From Thiomargarita sp. (GTDB taxonomy: Bacteria > Pseudomonadota > Gammaproteobacteria > Beggiatoales > Beggiatoaceae): DNA of 43,723 bases. Shown here piece by piece: positions 25,544 to 33,404 of this stretch. Location of the stretch: contig DZAL01000026.1 of NCBI GenBank assembly GCA_022729575.1, positions 1 to 43,723 of the forward strand, written 5' to 3'. The notes beneath the pieces were generated by a model, which saw only the letters and a program-made list of their open reading frames with translations, was not told the origin of the DNA and did no database searches. A program made the translations under genes and the position numbers. The stretch's first letter is position 1. Each line of letters starts with the position of its first letter.

Positions 25544-27817
25544 TTAAAAAACCTCAATCCGCACGCCCGCTCTAAACTGATTTGCAGTAGTAATGCAACT
25601 TTCATTTTTGTCATTCTCTTTACACACACAATCCCCTTTATCGCACAACCGTTCAAATTGCTGTTTGTAGTTGTTACCAAAGTAACTGGCTGTGATAACG
25701 GCGGTTTGCATGTCACAGATTTGCTTGACAACGGGTACCATGTCACCGACTACCAGTGAGGGACTGGGTTGCTGTGTCAGTTCTCCATCTTGCAAATGAA
25801 GTACCGTGGGCGTGACTGTATCGCCCGCGGATAAGGGGCCATCACGGCCCCAAACACTGCCTTGTTGGGGGAGGACACTACATGCTTTCCAAGTCGCATT
25901 ATCTTCTTGGCAGAGCGTGAGAATAGCGGGCAGGTCGTTGTATACCACGTCGGCTAACCATAATCCTTGGTTTTCCGTCACAGTGAGGTTGCTGCATTCG
26001 GTGTCACTGACGCACAGTTGATATTGACAGGCTTCCTGGCCATTGACTCCGATTTCCAAAGTTTGTGCTAAGGGTTGATAGCGGTAGAGTGGTTTTATCA
26101 AATAGACCTCTACGCCTTGTTCCGCTTGTTGCCCGTAATAGCCGTCAAGATTGATGACTTCATCGGCTTTTAAGTTCCACCATTTCGCATCCGCACAAAT
26201 TAGTCCTCCTGGACAAACAAATTCTCCCGTGGGTTTGGAGGTATCAGCTTGACGTTTTTGATTGTAGAGGTCCAACGCTTCGCTGAGTTGGGTATAGGCT
26301 GCCGGTAGCAGCGATAAGTAGGGCTTTTCGCTACCAATGTCTAAACTGATACGCCCAGCTTCGGGATTAATCGCTTTGACTCGGTCGTTGGTTTCGTAAT
26401 CCACTACCAGTTGTTGCAAGGACGTTTGTAGCTCCTCAGCGTAAGATTTTAATTGCTTAAACTCTTCATCTGGGGAAACGGTTTGCAGGACATTGTAGAG
26501 GTCAATACGAATATTTTTTTGCTCGTCCAATGAACGCAATAATCTACCGGTTTCTTTGACGGGGTAGCCAGGGGCACGAATGATACCTTGACTTAACATT
26601 TCGGTAGTTAAGAATCCGCTGTCGGTAAATACGGTTTTCAATTCGGTCGCAAACTGACCAAAAGTTTCCCATAACTGTGGTAGTTGGGTGAGGTCAAGGA
26701 CGCTGTACGTGATTTGGGAAGTGTTGAAAGTGTTTTGTGCTTGGCTTTGTTGCAAGTAGCCGGTTTTAGCGATTTTTCCAAAAGTTATTCCGTCTGCGGG
26801 TGGAGTTTCGATAATCGTTTTTAGGAGATGCTCGTAATTGAGTCCATGGCCAGGTTCTAATTCCGCCGACCCAGCCATGACATTAGTGATGGTAGAAGTG
26901 ATTTCAGCCACTTCTATGGAGGACATCAAACACGCATCATAGACGACAATATCCAGGGGTTTATCCGTATGTTGACGAATGGTTTGATAGGCTTGGGATA
27001 ACTCGGTTAAGCTCATAATGTGGCCTTTGCCGGCAGTTGACAGGTCTTTACCATAACCGAGGGTGCCACCACCGTGATTCCAGAGGATAAGGGCATAGTG
27101 CTGGGCCGGAAAATTAGTTTGGGCATATTGCACAAAGTCGCTTAAGGCTTGGGGAGTAGCCATACTTTGTGGGCCTAAATCGGCTAGGACCTCTTGTGAA
27201 CCGTTGTGAATGAACAGGCGTTTGACGGTATTCCAGCCATAGCGTTGTGAACCGCCCGTAGTCACTACCACATTGATGGCATCAGTCACGCTGGTAGTGC
27301 TGCCTTTGAGCATTTCGACAATATCTCGGCTGGCCCAGTGTTTTGAGGAGGATTCCAAATCCGAGCCGACCGCGTAAACCATCACGGTCCAGTCTTTCGT
27401 CGGTTGCGGTAAGGTGGAAACACCATCAAAAATTTTGGCGTAGTTGCCCGTGTTCAAGAGGTCGACTAAGGTCACGCCAACGCCGGCATACACGGAAATC
27501 CCTTGCAGAGATTCTTTGGAGTAAGGGCCTAAACAAACGGCTTTACTGCGTCCTTCTAAAAAAATCGGCGGTTCGTTCTCAGGGAGCCAAGGTGCTAAGT
27601 TAAGACCATTTTCGGTTGAAGAGAGGAAGAAAAAATCGTTACCCGTTTGAATAGCGAGATAGGTGTGACCAAATAACGAATAATTTGGATTGAAGCAAAA
27701 TTGAACGTCGTTGGCCGTGGGGGTGATGTCTATGGAAAGGGTGTCATAGACCGCTGCCGCGTTGATAGGTAGCAAGGTAGTGAGTAATAAATAGAGTAGG
27801 AAAGTTTTAGATTTCAT
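25544..27817 (-). CDS. Clostripain-family (C11) peptidase
   Basis: 757 aa from the ATG at 27817 (AAGGAAC 8 nt upstream; an ATG at 27850 is inside the preceding palindrome and has no ribosome site). Signal peptide (FLLYLLLTTLLPINAAA). After an N-terminal beta domain of about 130 residues the C11 core begins at DWTVMVYAVGSDLES. The catalytic His is in LILWNHGGG (about 247) and the Cys in IVVYDACLMSSIEVA (about 294), both canonical. A long helical part follows (to about 500) and a Cys-rich C-terminus (CQYQLCVSDTEC, then RLCDKGDCVCKEND) ending AGVRIEVF. Known enzymes of the family cleave after Arg or Lys and are self-activated; here specificity is not testable. Two broken copies of its last 35 codons lie at 8954 and 16483. 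Confidence 0.93.
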   Translation of the reverse strand: MKSKTFLLYLLLTTLLPINAAAVYDTLSIDITPTANDVQFCFNPNYSLFGHTYLAIQTGNDFFFLSSTENGLNLAPWLPENEPPIFLEGRSKAVCLGPYSKESLQGISVYAGVGVTLVDLLNTGNYAKIFDGVSTLPQPTKDWTVMVYAVGSDLESSSKHWASRDIVEMLKGSTTSVTDAINVVVTTGGSQRYGWNTVKRLFIHNGSQEVLADLGPQSMATPQALSDFVQYAQTNFPAQHYALILWNHGGGTLGYGKDLSTAGKGHIMSLTELSQAYQTIRQHTDKPLDIVVYDACLMSSIEVAEITSTITNVMAGSAELEPGHGLNYEHLLKTIIETPPADGITFGKIAKTGYLQQSQAQNTFNTSQITYSVLDLTQLPQLWETFGQFATELKTVFTDSGFLTTEMLSQGIIRAPGYPVKETGRLLRSLDEQKNIRIDLYNVLQTVSPDEEFKQLKSYAEELQTSLQQLVVDYETNDRVKAINPEAGRISLDIGSEKPYLSLLPAAYTQLSEALDLYNQKRQADTSKPTGEFVCPGGLICADAKWWNLKADEVINLDGYYGQQAEQGVEVYLIKPLYRYQPLAQTLEIGVNGQEACQYQLCVSDTECSNLTVTENQGLWLADVVYNDLPAILTLCQEDNATWKACSVLPQQGSVWGRDGPLSAGDTVTPTVLHLQDGELTQQPSPSLVVGDMVPVVKQICDMQTAVITASYFGNNYKQQFERLCDKGDCVCKENDKNESCITTANQFRAGVRIEVF

Positions 27818-27836
27818 GGTGAAGTTCCTTATGGTT

Positions 27837-27862
27837 GGAGTCCAAGACATGTCTTGGACTCC
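27837..27862 (+). repeat. 26-bp palindrome (copy 6)
   Basis: GGAGTCCAAGACATG and its complement, perfect, 11 bp past the stop codon of the papain-fold protease gene and 19 bp before the C11 ATG. Confidence 0.9.
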
Positions 27863-27873
27863 TACTTATCAGG

Positions 27874-29271
27874 TTAGTTGCTGGGTTGGATTACCGTTAG
27901 GCCATATAAATTATCGCTCCAGACACAAGCGGAGCGGCTGGAACCCCAGCCCGTTTTCACACAAAAATAATCGCATTGTGTTCCATTACGGTCGTTGTAA
28001 TAATCTACAATCACGTAATGATTGGGATTGCCGGTATTGTATCCTCCCTGGCGTAACTCTTTGGAATCGACCACGGCAATGGCCGGCCAACCGTTATTCA
28101 CTGAGGCTATGAGGTTTGACCACAAATTATAGTACAGGGTTGACGACTTAAAGTTGTAACCTCGCCATTGTGTGAAATACGTGGCGCGGTCCATGTAACG
28201 AGTAGAAGTGCTAGCAAGCGTGCCAGAGCTGCCACCAGTTCTACAACTTGTTCCAAGCAGACCTCGTAACTCATTGATCATCCATCTCACCGAGGAGTCG
28301 CGGTAATCGTAATGAGCATCTCCATTAGGAACTAAATTGGGATAACCATATCTATCCCAGTAATCCAACACAATTGCCCAAGCGACCGGGCCACATCCTG
28401 CTACACACATTCCATTGATAGTTCCTCCTTTGGCCCAAGGATAATTCTCTTGATTATAGGGTGAGAAATACCCTCCAATTTGCCAAGCCCCCTTATCATC
28501 CGCTTTAGAAACACTAGCAGAACTCTCTTCAATGAAGGTTTCTCCAGAAAAATCCTGGCTCGCTAACGCTTGTCGGAAACTATCTTCTTCCGACAACTTA
28601 TCTTCCAACGCTTTGCTTTCACAAGCACTCAACCCTCTCGCTTCTGGGTCTTCCATCGTCTCGTCATAGTGATAGTCTTGGTCAAGATTCTCTGGCGCAT
28701 TACTGAAGATATACCACCCATCTTGTTCAGGGAGTGCATCAAAAAAATTGACTAAATCTGGGTAGGGGGCCAATTCATCCAAATTGGACAATTTAATCCC
28801 AATCGCAAACGCGACCGGTGGTTTGCCTAAAATGACATGTTCGGTCACGGCGATTTTAGTCAATCCCAGATTGGTTTTGATTCCTTCCAAGGCATTCAAT
28901 AAGCCGTTGTAGTAATTATTCAACTCTGTCGTGATGGCTTCTCCCTCTGGTGAAAATACTGGTGCCACCCCACCCCCTTTACGGGCATTCACCATCACAT
29001 AACCCGCCGGCTGGCCATCGGCTGTCGTCACCGCCGCTTCATAGGCCATGATAATGTCATTGGAGCTATAAATCTTCTCCACTTTAGGTACCGTGGCACC
29101 GACCCACTGGGTAAAACCTCCTTGCTCTCCTTGAAAACGGACGAAACCTTTGGCAATATTTGTTGCTTCGTCTTCAGTCACTTCCGCCGCCAATGACACC
29201 AGCGGCACCCCGACCAAGGTGGTGGTTAACCACACGAGGCTGGTTAAGATGGATTTTGATTTCAATTTCAC
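27874..29271 (-). CDS. Exported papain-fold protease (C10 streptopain/C39-like)
   Basis: 465 aa from a GTG at 29271. This start is chosen because GAGGAG stands 7-8 nt before it and the product then begins with a proper signal peptide (KLKSKSILTSLVWL ... LVSLAA); an ATG at 29343 lacks both. A propeptide-like part (EDEATNIAKGFVRF, then PAGYVMVNARKGGG) resembles Spi/streptopain prodomains. The catalytic Cys lies in CVAGCGPVAWA (about 290) and the His in NHYVIVDYY (about 416), with a GWG motif after it. The pattern fits C10 and also C39-like proteins. Such enzymes are secreted as inactive zymogens. It is the first gene of the C10-C11-C13 run. Confidence 0.82.
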   Translation of the reverse strand: MKLKSKSILTSLVWLTTTLVGVPLVSLAAEVTEDEATNIAKGFVRFQGEQGGFTQWVGATVPKVEKIYSSNDIIMAYEAAVTTADGQPAGYVMVNARKGGGVAPVFSPEGEAITTELNNYYNGLLNALEGIKTNLGLTKIAVTEHVILGKPPVAFAIGIKLSNLDELAPYPDLVNFFDALPEQDGWYIFSNAPENLDQDYHYDETMEDPEARGLSACESKALEDKLSEEDSFRQALASQDFSGETFIEESSASVSKADDKGAWQIGGYFSPYNQENYPWAKGGTINGMCVAGCGPVAWAIVLDYWDRYGYPNLVPNGDAHYDYRDSSVRWMINELRGLLGTSCRTGGSSGTLASTSTRYMDRATYFTQWRGYNFKSSTLYYNLWSNLIASVNNGWPAIAVVDSKELRQGGYNTGNPNHYVIVDYYNDRNGTQCDYFCVKTGWGSSRSACVWSDNLYGLTVIQPSN

Positions 29272-29426
29272 AAAATTTCTCCTCAAGATTAAGTTGATAA
29301 AAAGTAATTGTATTACCCAAAGTAGGATTGAAAAAATTTTCAACCATATAAATCTTGCATTATACGCTTTTTTTTTGTATTACAATTATTTTAAATAAAA
29401 AATTTTTCTGTGTAAACATCTCAATG

Positions 29427-29559
29427 TTACGCATTTGTCAGAATCAGAATTTACCGAATTTATTAACAGAATAGGCCAATCAATAATATTACATTAATAT
29501 TACATTCTGAAAATTCTGAAAATTCTGAAAATTCTGATTCTGACAAACAAAATTGCGTA
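29427..29559 (+). mobile_element. MITE-like element with TTACGCA/TGCGTAA ends
   Basis: Left end TTACGCATTTGTCAGAATCA and right end TCTGACAAACAAAATTGCGTAA are near-complementary. Inside, TCTGAAAAT is repeated three times (about 29514-29540). The ends resemble those of the element at 15257-15388 (ACCTTACGCA). No target duplication was clear. This fills most of the 29344-29624 gap; a small hairpin with GGTGGGCAAC arms follows at 29597-29626. Confidence 0.55.
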
Positions 29560-29624
29560 AGGTGAGCCAGAGTAGTTTACTATTGATGGGATTTGGTGGG
29601 CAACGGTAAATCGCGTTGCCCACC

Positions 29625-29876
29625 CTACCTGGCTAAAGAGCTTGTAATCGGCGGTAACTCTTGTGGTGTCTCGTGAGCGTCGGGGTATAACGACGGAGAT
29701 TGCTTAAGTTGACCAACTAATTTGCGCAAAGTTTCTTCTCTGGTTAAATTCTGAGAAGCGGGCTTGGGATGAATGACTAACACCATTTCAATGTCTCCCA
29801 CTGGAATATGGTGAGGTAAAGTCAAACTGATTTGGTGGTTTGCGGGTACGGATAACGAGTGGTAAAGTGTTTCCAT
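29625..29876 (-). CDS. Hypothetical small protein, possible orphan antitoxin
   Basis: The 83-residue product from the ATG at 29876 (AGGTGA 6-7 nt upstream) reads LYHSLSVPANHQISLTLPHH at the start and ends in a disordered Pro/Ser-rich tail. The N-terminal beta-strand pattern (ISLTLPHHIPVGDIEMVLVI) recalls antitoxins found before PIN toxins, where a short beta domain is followed by a helix. No toxin follows it; the next gene upstream is the VapC-like toxin at 30069. Function unknown. Confidence 0.55.
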   Translation of the reverse strand: METLYHSLSVPANHQISLTLPHHIPVGDIEMVLVIHPKPASQNLTREETLRKLVGQLKQSPSLYPDAHETPQELPPITSSLAR

Positions 29877-29996
29877 TAGGTTCACCTGCTTTCTAAAAAA
29901 GTTCCGAACCATTATGGTAAGTGATTGGGGTGAAATTGTCAACATTAATCGGGAATTGAGCCTCTGGAAAGAAGCCCAATTTCCCATATTAACCAA

Positions 29997-30042
29997 GAGT
30001 ACCAAGCGGAGCTTTGTACAAAGCTCCGCTTGGTACTCCTGG
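29997..30042 (+). repeat. GGAGTACAAAGCGGAGC hairpin, copy 1
   Basis: The arms GAGTACCAAGCGGAGCTTT and its complement make a near-perfect hairpin around GTAC. Copies also at 31014-31063, 32039-32073 (truncated), 32078-32129 and 33035-33067 (short form). All lie between small genes of the 30-33 kb stretch. Confidence 0.9.
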
Positions 30043-30068
30043 ACCTGGAGCGTGGTGACGAAGTAAAC

Positions 30069-30494
30069 CTATTGGTCATCAATCCAATTTGCTAGTTGAT
30101 GATGGGGCAGGAATAACTTAAAGTCTTTGGTATTGCGAGTCACTACAATGTGATTACCCGCTTTCGCCATCGCCGCTATCATCATATCGGCATGACGCTT
30201 ATGCGCTTTATGATGTTGTTTAAGCTGTTTCAGGACTTCAGCGCATCGTTCATCAAACACCACTACCTCAAACTCCGCTAAGAGTTTCTGTGTCTCTAGT
30301 AGTTGACGATGTGCCCAAGGCGCCTCTTCAGGGGAAGCCTTGCGAGCGAAATCGCAACGTCCCCCTAAGATTTCTGCCACCACCACGGAAGGTAGCGCAA
30401 TGTCTGAGTGAGATACTCGTTTTACATGTTCAAGAAGAATGAGAGGCTTTTTTTCCCAAAAAGCTCTCACCATGTTGGAATCCCAAAGCCACAT
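30069..30494 (-). CDS. VapC-like PIN-domain toxin
   Basis: The 141-residue product begins MWLWDSNMVRAFWE with the first PIN acid at Asp5, continues with ALPSVVVAEILGG (second acidic residue, Glu), and ends with KRHADMMIAAMAKAGNHIVVTRNTKDF (third and fourth acids). This is the complete VapC pattern at normal length. Family members are Mg-dependent ribonucleases that cleave tRNA or rRNA. The gene follows the antitoxin-like gene by 6 bp and so is likely co-transcribed. Confidence 0.87.
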   Translation of the reverse strand: MWLWDSNMVRAFWEKKPLILLEHVKRVSHSDIALPSVVVAEILGGRCDFARKASPEEAPWAHRQLLETQKLLAEFEVVVFDERCAEVLKQLKQHHKAHKRHADMMIAAMAKAGNHIVVTRNTKDFKLFLPHHQLANWIDDQ

Positions 30495-30500
30495 AATTGA

Positions 30501-30782
30501 TTACCCCAGTTGCGAATCGCGTTGCCGTTCTATGTCATCAAATAACTTGCCCAACGTGGGGTCGTGTTGAAACGCCCCAAAGCCTCGTAGTCCTTGGCCC
30601 AAATAACGCAACTGAAACTCGTGGTTGACTTCGAACATCTGGCGATCTTCATCCACCTTGATAAAGGTTTCGCCCTCACTGGAAGACCAGTCTTGATACT
30701 CATGCACGATGTCTTCCGCGGACACTTGTTGATTGTGTTTAATCAAGTTCACGAGGTTAGCAAATTCTTCAAAAGTTACCAT
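30501..30782 (-). CDS. VapB-type antitoxin candidate
   Basis: The 93-residue product starts at the ATG at 30782 (GGAG 8 nt upstream). A longer frame reaches 30911 but its extra part has no ribosome site and does not look like protein. It is acidic (EFANLVNLIKHNQQVSAEDI, then EYQDWSSSEGETF), and lies 6 bp before the PIN toxin, the usual VapB position. The sequence itself shows no clear AbrB or RHH fold, so the assignment rests on position and composition. Confidence 0.7.
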   Translation of the reverse strand: MVTFEEFANLVNLIKHNQQVSAEDIVHEYQDWSSSEGETFIKVDEDRQMFEVNHEFQLRYLGQGLRGFGAFQHDPTLGKLFDDIERQRDSQLG

Positions 30783-31013
30783 ATTATCACTCCGGTTTGT
30801 GGTTGTAAAAGTTGATGGAAGTATCTCAGTTATTCTATCATCATGAATTACTGAATACCATGAATATTTTCTTCCAGAGACACTCCTCTCACCGCTCCGA
30901 CAAACGGTCATAATCCGGATTTAAGAACGAACAGCATAACACTTAACCCATTCCGAAAATTCTGACATTTAATTCAACTCGTCTAAACCAGGAATCTAAA
31001 CCAGGAATCTAAA

Positions 31014-31063
31014 CCAGGAGTACAAAGCGGAGCTTTGTACAAAGCTCCGCTTTGTACTCCTGG
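31014..31063 (+). repeat. GGAGTACAAAGCGGAGC hairpin, copy 2
   Basis: Near-perfect stem CCAGGAGTACAAAGCGGAG... around GTAC. Directly upstream three 13-bp words TAAACCAGGAATC/GAG occur in tandem (30984-31020). The following stretch 31064-31203 has no supportable gene. Confidence 0.88.
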
Positions 31064-31203
31064 CCTAGCTGGAATTAGCTTGTTAGCACGCAAACTGTGA
31101 TGAGTAGCCCGCGTAGGTCGGATAAGGCGTAAACCGTCATCCACTTTCTTCTTCAGCGACTTTAATGGTGTATGACGCTTCCGCTTATACACCCTACGCG
31201 AAC

Positions 31204-31578
31204 TCACTGTGTGTAACGGATTCCAGTAGCCGTAACGTGATAAATTTTGGTTTCTCCGACCATGGAAGAACTCTCTTTAATATCGATGATAGCATCGGCA
31301 CCTGATAAACGAGCTTGTTTCTTCAAATCGGGCAGAGCATCATTAAGAGATGAGCCGATGAAATGGGTCTTCTCTAAATGGACATCAAGGCGCGATATTT
31401 TGAGGAACGGCCGTTGGGGTGTGTCATCATCATAGAAGGTCTGGATGTCGTACCCTTCAGGTTTGGCAGAATACGAATCTGCCACAAGCATTGAGTAACG
31501 ACTTTGCGTACTAGCACATGATATGGTAAGTAAAGCCACCAAACATAACACTAAGGCACTAAGAATAGTCTTCTTCAT
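31204..31578 (-). CDS. Lipoprotein, unknown function
   Basis: The 124-residue product has a lipoprotein signal (VALLTISCAS, Cys at about 21), then a small alpha-beta domain. The end SGADAIIDIKESSSMVGETK followed by a TGIRY strand resembles YbjQ/DUF74-type folds, but the match is too short to name. GAGGGA lies 9-10 nt before the ATG. It probably sits in the outer or inner membrane. Neighbours are two more lipoproteins and an OM barrel, so the group is probably one envelope-related cluster. Confidence 0.75.
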   Translation of the reverse strand: MKKTILSALVLCLVALLTISCASTQSRYSMLVADSYSAKPEGYDIQTFYDDDTPQRPFLKISRLDVHLEKTHFIGSSLNDALPDLKKQARLSGADAIIDIKESSSMVGETKIYHVTATGIRYTQ

Positions 31579-31594
31579 AATCCAGTCCCTCTCG

Positions 31595-31990
31595 TTACTT
31601 GGTAAGCGATTTGGTCATTTCATTCATAATATCGGTATTCCAAATCTTCTGTCCAACAATGCCAGCCAAGGATCTGGCGGTATCCACTTTGACCGCGGTC
31701 TGGTTTGGTCCTTGTTCAGTTAACCAGATACCTACGGTTTCCCCGCCGGATCCGACAAACAAGCCAATCTTGCGAGGACGAAAACCTTCAACGTAGGTAA
31801 GTTCTTGTTTGGCGACATCAAAACCAGTTACGACCAGTGCATCCACTGCGGCCTTCTGCACTTGCACGATGGGTTGTTCAAACACCGTCCCAGGTGTGGC
31901 ATCACTAGCCACTGGGGTAGAAGCACAGCCAACCATCATGGCTAAAATCAATCCGAATAACGTCACTCGAACAACATATCTTTTCATCAT
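31595..31990 (-). CDS. Lipoprotein, unknown function
   Basis: 131 aa from the ATG at 31990; AGAGGA lies 8 nt upstream. The longer frame to 32068 is only the repeat. Lipobox LAMMVGCAS. The mature part (QKAAVDALVVTGFDVAKQEL, then ETVGIWLTEQGPNQTAVKVD) is alpha-beta with a domain frequently found in small outer-membrane-linked lipoproteins (DUF3568-like order), not confirmed. A 16-bp gap separates it from the next lipoprotein gene, so both are probably one transcript. Confidence 0.75.
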   Translation of the reverse strand: MMKRYVVRVTLFGLILAMMVGCASTPVASDATPGTVFEQPIVQVQKAAVDALVVTGFDVAKQELTYVEGFRPRKIGLFVGSGGETVGIWLTEQGPNQTAVKVDTARSLAGIVGQKIWNTDIMNEMTKSLTK

Positions 31991-32038
31991 TTGTTTTTCC
32001 TCTATGCCATTGAAACTAAAGTCAGTGTGGTCAGTTAA

Positions 32039-32129
32039 ACCAGGAGTACAAAGCGGAGCTTTGTACAAAGCTTAATTAAACCAGGAGTACCAAGCGGAGC
32101 TTTGTACAAAGCTCCGCTTGGTACTCCTG
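32039..32129 (+). repeat. GGAGTACAAAGCGGAGC hairpins, copies 3 and 4
   Basis: The copy at 32039-32073 is cut off after AAAGCTTAATTA; a full copy follows at 32078-32129. The truncated copy reads into the next, so it looks like one element inserted in or recombined with the other. Confidence 0.85.
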
Positions 32130-32155
32130 GACCTGGAGCGTGGTGAAATATCACC

Positions 32156-32218
32156 TCAAAATGCCGGCGGCAAAAACATTTCCTCAGTCTCCGGTTTATT
32201 CGCCTGAAGAAACGTATT
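32156..32218 (-). pseudogene. Duplicated 3' end of the 78-aa lipoprotein gene
   Basis: The minus strand encodes NTFLQANKPETEEMFLPPAF and a stop at 32156-32158. These are exactly the last codons of the gene at 33103-33339. The sequence on its plus-strand left (CCTGGACCTGGAGCGTGGTG...) is also shared by both. It lies 17 bp past the stop of the next gene and is out of its frame. Confidence 0.85.
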
Positions 32219-32235
32219 TTGCGAACCGGAAAAAT

Positions 32236-32814
32236 CTACTTGCTACTTACTTTCACCATCTTATCTCGAAGCGAAGACGGTACATCTTCTAACAACAAGA
32301 TAGCCAGACTTCCTTCTTGCCATTGAAAGTGACTTGTAGAACCTCCTGCCAACGAAGCGTTGACCTGGTCTGGACTTAAGGTGTACATCCCACCATTGAG
32401 GGGGTCAATAATTAGCCAACCAATCAAACTACCGAACAACAAATTACCCGCAAGGTACCAACCATTCGGATGACTGTCAACGACTACAATCTGTGTTTGA
32501 TAACCTTCTTTGGAAATTTCAACTTTGAAGGTTTTTCCACCAAAATAGCTACCATCACTCTTTTTTAAGGTCACCGAGGCTGGAGTTTCACCTTGAAAAG
32601 CCACCACATTTTTTTCATCGGTAACGACCACTTTGGCAGAACTAGGGACGCTGTTGATGGTGATTGGTTGTGTTGGACTGCCAACAATCGTGGCACAACT
32701 TGCCAATAGCATTACTGTAGCAATTAAAGCCACTAACACCCCACCCACGTTTAATCCCTTGGGCGGAGACCAACATTGAATATGAAATAGCCGCGTAATG
32801 GCCATGGTTGACAT
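32236..32814 (-). CDS. PEGA-like lipoprotein
   Basis: 192 aa from the ATG at 32814 (AAGGAG 9 nt upstream; an ATG at 32892 lacks support). After a long N-terminal part with a lipobox-like LLASCATIVGS (Cys about 40), the domain reads ITINSVPSSAKVVVTDEKN, then GETPASVTLKKSDG and YFGGKTFKVEISKEGYQTQ, as in PEGA domains of surface lipoproteins. A hydrophobic segment (GWYLAGNLLFGSLIGWLIID) could be a membrane helix. The end is acidic-hydrophobic. Related proteins in Gram-negative bacteria bear names such as DUF4852-like or carboxypeptidase-regulatory; I would leave it unnamed. Confidence 0.75.
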   Translation of the reverse strand: MSTMAITRLFHIQCWSPPKGLNVGGVLVALIATVMLLASCATIVGSPTQPITINSVPSSAKVVVTDEKNVVAFQGETPASVTLKKSDGSYFGGKTFKVEISKEGYQTQIVVVDSHPNGWYLAGNLLFGSLIGWLIIDPLNGGMYTLSPDQVNASLAGGSTSHFQWQEGSLAILLLEDVPSSLRDKMVKVSSK

Positions 32815-32913
32815 AATAAATTTCTCCTTGTAAAATTGAGTAGTGTAGGGTGGGCAAGTGTTTATAGTAATATCCTTATCCAGTTGTCCCATAATGAGTT
32901 TGGCCAGCCAGCA

Positions 32914-32944
32914 GGGATAACACCCCTCGAAGGGGTGTTATCCC
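32914..32944 (+). repeat. GGGATAACACCCCTCGAAGG hairpin, copy 1
   Basis: A 14-bp perfect stem (GGGATAACACCCCT and complement) with a 3-nt loop. The same 31 bp recurs at 36480-36510. It could terminate transcription only weakly since no T-run follows. Confidence 0.85.
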
Positions 32945-33034
32945 TCGAAAAGTACAACAGTAGGTGAGTATTACTATATTTGCCGACCAAAATTTAATTC
33001 AACTCATCTAAACCAGGTCTAAACCAGGTCTAAA

Positions 33035-33067
33035 CCAGGAGTACAAAGCCCCGCTTTGTACTCCTGG
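33035..33067 (+). repeat. GGAGTACAAAGC hairpin, short form
   Basis: CCAGGAGTACAAAGC paired with GCTTTGTACTCCTGG around CCC. Upstream, TAAACCAGGTC is repeated twice at 33008-33029. This is a shorter relative of the copies at 30-32 kb. Confidence 0.88.
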
Positions 33068-33102
33068 ACCTGGAGTCTGGACCGTGGTGAAGTATCACCA
33101 CC

Positions 33103-33339
33103 TTAAAATGCCGGTGGCAAAAACATTTCTTCAGTCTCCGGTTTATTCGCCTGAAGAAACGTATTTTGTGTCTGTAATCTTTTTACCTCCTCTTGTAAAG
33201 TTTTGAGAGACTCCAAACATTGTGCCGGTGGCAGTGGTGCCAACCGTTCCTTGGTTGGCAACTTGTCATCCGCAGAGAAGATTTGAATAGTGCAACCACT
33301 CAACAGACTGAGCAGGAGAAACACCAAAAAATTCTTCAT
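33103..33339 (-). CDS. Small coiled-coil lipoprotein ending EEMFLPPAF
   Basis: The 78-residue product has a lipobox (FLLLSLLSGCT, Cys at about 16), a heptad-like helix (CLESLKTLQEEVKRLQTQNT, about 40-59) and the tail ETEEMFLPPAF. GGGAGG lies 9-10 nt before the ATG. The tail resembles the end of the C14 lipoprotein at 34359 (REEMEIPPSF). The product is probably anchored in the outer membrane and may assemble as an oligomer. No known family was recognised. Confidence 0.8.
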   Translation of the reverse strand: MKNFLVFLLLSLLSGCTIQIFSADDKLPTKERLAPLPPAQCLESLKTLQEEVKRLQTQNTFLQANKPETEEMFLPPAF

Positions 33340-33404
33340 AGTTATTCACCTCCCTTTAAACAACGGCTTAAACCTCGTCCTTGGTCAAGCCTTTGCCGGT
33401 GTGC

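Noticed and set aside
31064..31203. tRNA or small RNA gene in the gap
   Set aside because: No cloverleaf or conserved TTCGA arm found; the stretch resembles repeat flank.
30983..31207. 74-codon minus-strand frame
   Set aside because: Mostly the GGAGTACAAAGC hairpin and its flank; no ribosome site and no domain.
32156..32238. Stop-codon readthrough of the PEGA-like gene into the EEMFLPPAF tail
   Set aside because: The tail is in another frame than the gene that ends at 32236, so it is only a relic.
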